Below the pieces are notes generated by a model, which made no database searches, was not told the DNA's origin, and saw nothing but the letters and a program-made list of their open reading frames with translations. The translations under genes were made by a program, and so were the position numbers. A stretch of DNA of 14,645 nucleotides, taken from an uncultured Candidatus Saccharibacteria bacterium. Lineage in GTDB: Bacteria; Patescibacteriota; Saccharimonadia; Saccharimonadales; Saccharimonadaceae. Location of the stretch: positions 1 through 14,645 of the forward strand of contig CAJZFK010000008.1 in NCBI GenBank assembly GCA_915070155.1. The letters run 5' to 3'. Within the stretch, counting starts at the first letter, position 1. Every line of letters begins with the position of its first letter. This document shows, piece after piece, positions 13,918 to 14,645 of the stretch.

Positions 13918-14645
13918 GTTCTATTTCTGTATGGCGTAGAAAATATATATAACAATATAAAAATATGCAAAAGTCAAATAATCGCAAAATGATAAGCTAG
14001 GGGAGTAGGGCAATAAAAATATAAAAATGTCAAATAATATAAAATGCATTGTGGAAAACTTAACGAGCTTACGGCGCGCATGCTCAGAGTTTATATTGAT
14101 GTAAAAATATCAATGTAGCACTCCAGTATGTGTAGTGCTGGAATTAAAAATATTTTTTTAAGTTCGTATTTTGTTGGTGTATATTTTTATAAAAGACAGT
14201 ATGTTTTATGAAGTTGTATATAATAGAGAATCCCCTAGTCAAATTACTGGAAAAAATTCGTTTTATAAGGTGTTATCGGATATATAGAAACATATGTATA
14301 TTCACCTTTGTATGACATTTATTATTACGTAAAAGGTACATTGTGCGACATTAAAACTATATCTAAAACACGACTATTCCATCGTCTTTCTTCGCGATAA
14401 ATTTATCTCATTTTTACCAAATCAACCTACTTGTCGTTTATTTTTTTATAAATCGCCCTATTTGTCGGCTTGGCGAGTTTTATGTTGTATGTTGGTTTAT
14501 CTGCATTGGCTCGGATTTATAATTTATGCTTGTATTTTACAAAATTTATCAATATAAATACTCAGCCGATTTGGCTTTATGTACGATTAAAAATTAACTA
14601 ATAATTAGTTCGTATTTTGTTCTATTGTTTTTTAATCGCTAGTTT
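13918..14645 (+). other. AT-rich noncoding region with direct and inverted repeats
   Basis: About 730 nt without a credible gene on either strand; stops are frequent in all frames. Visible structure includes an imperfect direct repeat of about 38 nt (13953-13991 and 14011-14047), a DnaA-box-like TGTGGAAAA (14050-14058), inverted repeats ATTGAT/ATCAAT (14095-14114) and AGCACT/AGTGCT (14117-14139), a larger hairpin at 14267-14308, and AGTTCGTATTTTGTT twice (14161-14175 and 14607-14621). A TATAAT at 14219-14224 might be a promoter, but no good -35 box or downstream gene supports it. Base composition is clearly more AT-rich than the coding part. Confidence 0.55.
14267..14308 (+). repeat. Compound inverted repeat (potential RNA hairpin)
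   Basis: AAGGTG (14267-14272) pairs with CACCTT (14303-14308). Inside it, ATATATA (14280-14286) pairs with TGTATAT (14295-14301) with one U-G pair, leaving an eight-base loop. The tail is not a T-run, so termination is unlikely. It lies about 37 nt downstream of the start predicted from the TATAAT at 14219. Confidence 0.35.

Noticed and set aside
13799..13987. Minus-strand 62-codon frame overlapping the end of ftsQ
   Set aside because: It overlaps ftsQ and its terminator, and its composition is that of AT-rich DNA; no motif supports it.
14420..14470. CRISPR-like repeat with 31-nt period
   Set aside because: Only two imperfect copies exist, no further units or cas genes are seen, and the similarity covers little more than 15 bases.
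1..14645. Recoded UGA (glycine) as in Gracilibacteria/SR1
   Set aside because: Genes such as murG and the NUDIX hydrolase end at TGA at the expected length, and no conserved motif requires in-frame TGA.
13918..14645. Replication origin
   Set aside because: Only one DnaA-box-like word is present and no dnaA, dnaN or box cluster is visible; kept as a question, not a feature.

Overview
The window looks like a chromosomal segment of a host-associated Candidate Phyla Radiation bacterium, most likely Candidatus Saccharibacteria (TM7). I infer this from three things: a compact division and cell-wall (dcw) cluster in the order mraZ-rsmH-[ftsL-like]-ftsI-mraY-ftsW-murG-ftsQ with none of murE/F/D/C/ddl interspersed, several protein sequences quite diverged from model bacteria, and promoters placed almost on top of start codons. 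Every convincing gene is on the + strand. TGA is used as a stop (NUDIX gene, murG), so the UGA=glycine code of Gracilibacteria/SR1 does not apply. I could not compare against any database.

Region 1 (1-781) is an accessory patch. It holds the last 17 codons of a gene running in from the left, a short ATP-grasp-like C-terminal fragment, a NUDIX hydrolase, and a 36-codon ORF whose last 17 codons repeat the end of the first gene with only synonymous differences. Region 2 (792-5219) carries a divergent RelA/SpoT-like protein, an RNase HI, a DUF4868 (KwaB-like) protein and a Pif1-family helicase. The last two are separated by one base and look like a functional pair. RNase HI and a Pif1 helicase both act on nucleic-acid intermediates such as RNA:DNA hybrids, so this set is the best candidate here for an undescribed maintenance or defence module.

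Region 3 (5220-5654) is noncoding. It has a good sigma70-type promoter that opens directly into a terminator hairpin (possible ~54-nt RNA), a second terminator-like palindrome with DnaA-box-like arms, and the mraZ promoter overlaid by 10-bp spaced GTGGGTAG repeats that look like the MraZ operator. Region 4 (5655-13876) is the dcw cluster. MraZ is the likely regulator and RsmH methylates 16S rRNA. The FtsL-like protein, FtsI (septal transpeptidase), FtsW (septal glycosyltransferase) and FtsQ form the divisome core, and MraY and MurG make lipid I and lipid II. A strong-SD mini-ORF followed by a terminator splits the cluster between rsmH and the ftsL-like gene. A terminator just after ftsQ closes it, so ftsA/ftsZ are not contiguous.

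Region 5 (13918-14645) is about 730 nt of AT-rich sequence without a credible gene, but with direct repeats and several inverted repeats. A theme across the window is that first genes of transcription units (relA/spoT-like, rnhA, DUF4868, rsmH) have a TATAAT-like box 6-9 nt before the start codon and no Shine-Dalgarno sequence, suggesting leaderless mRNAs. mraZ and most internal operon genes have SD sequences.
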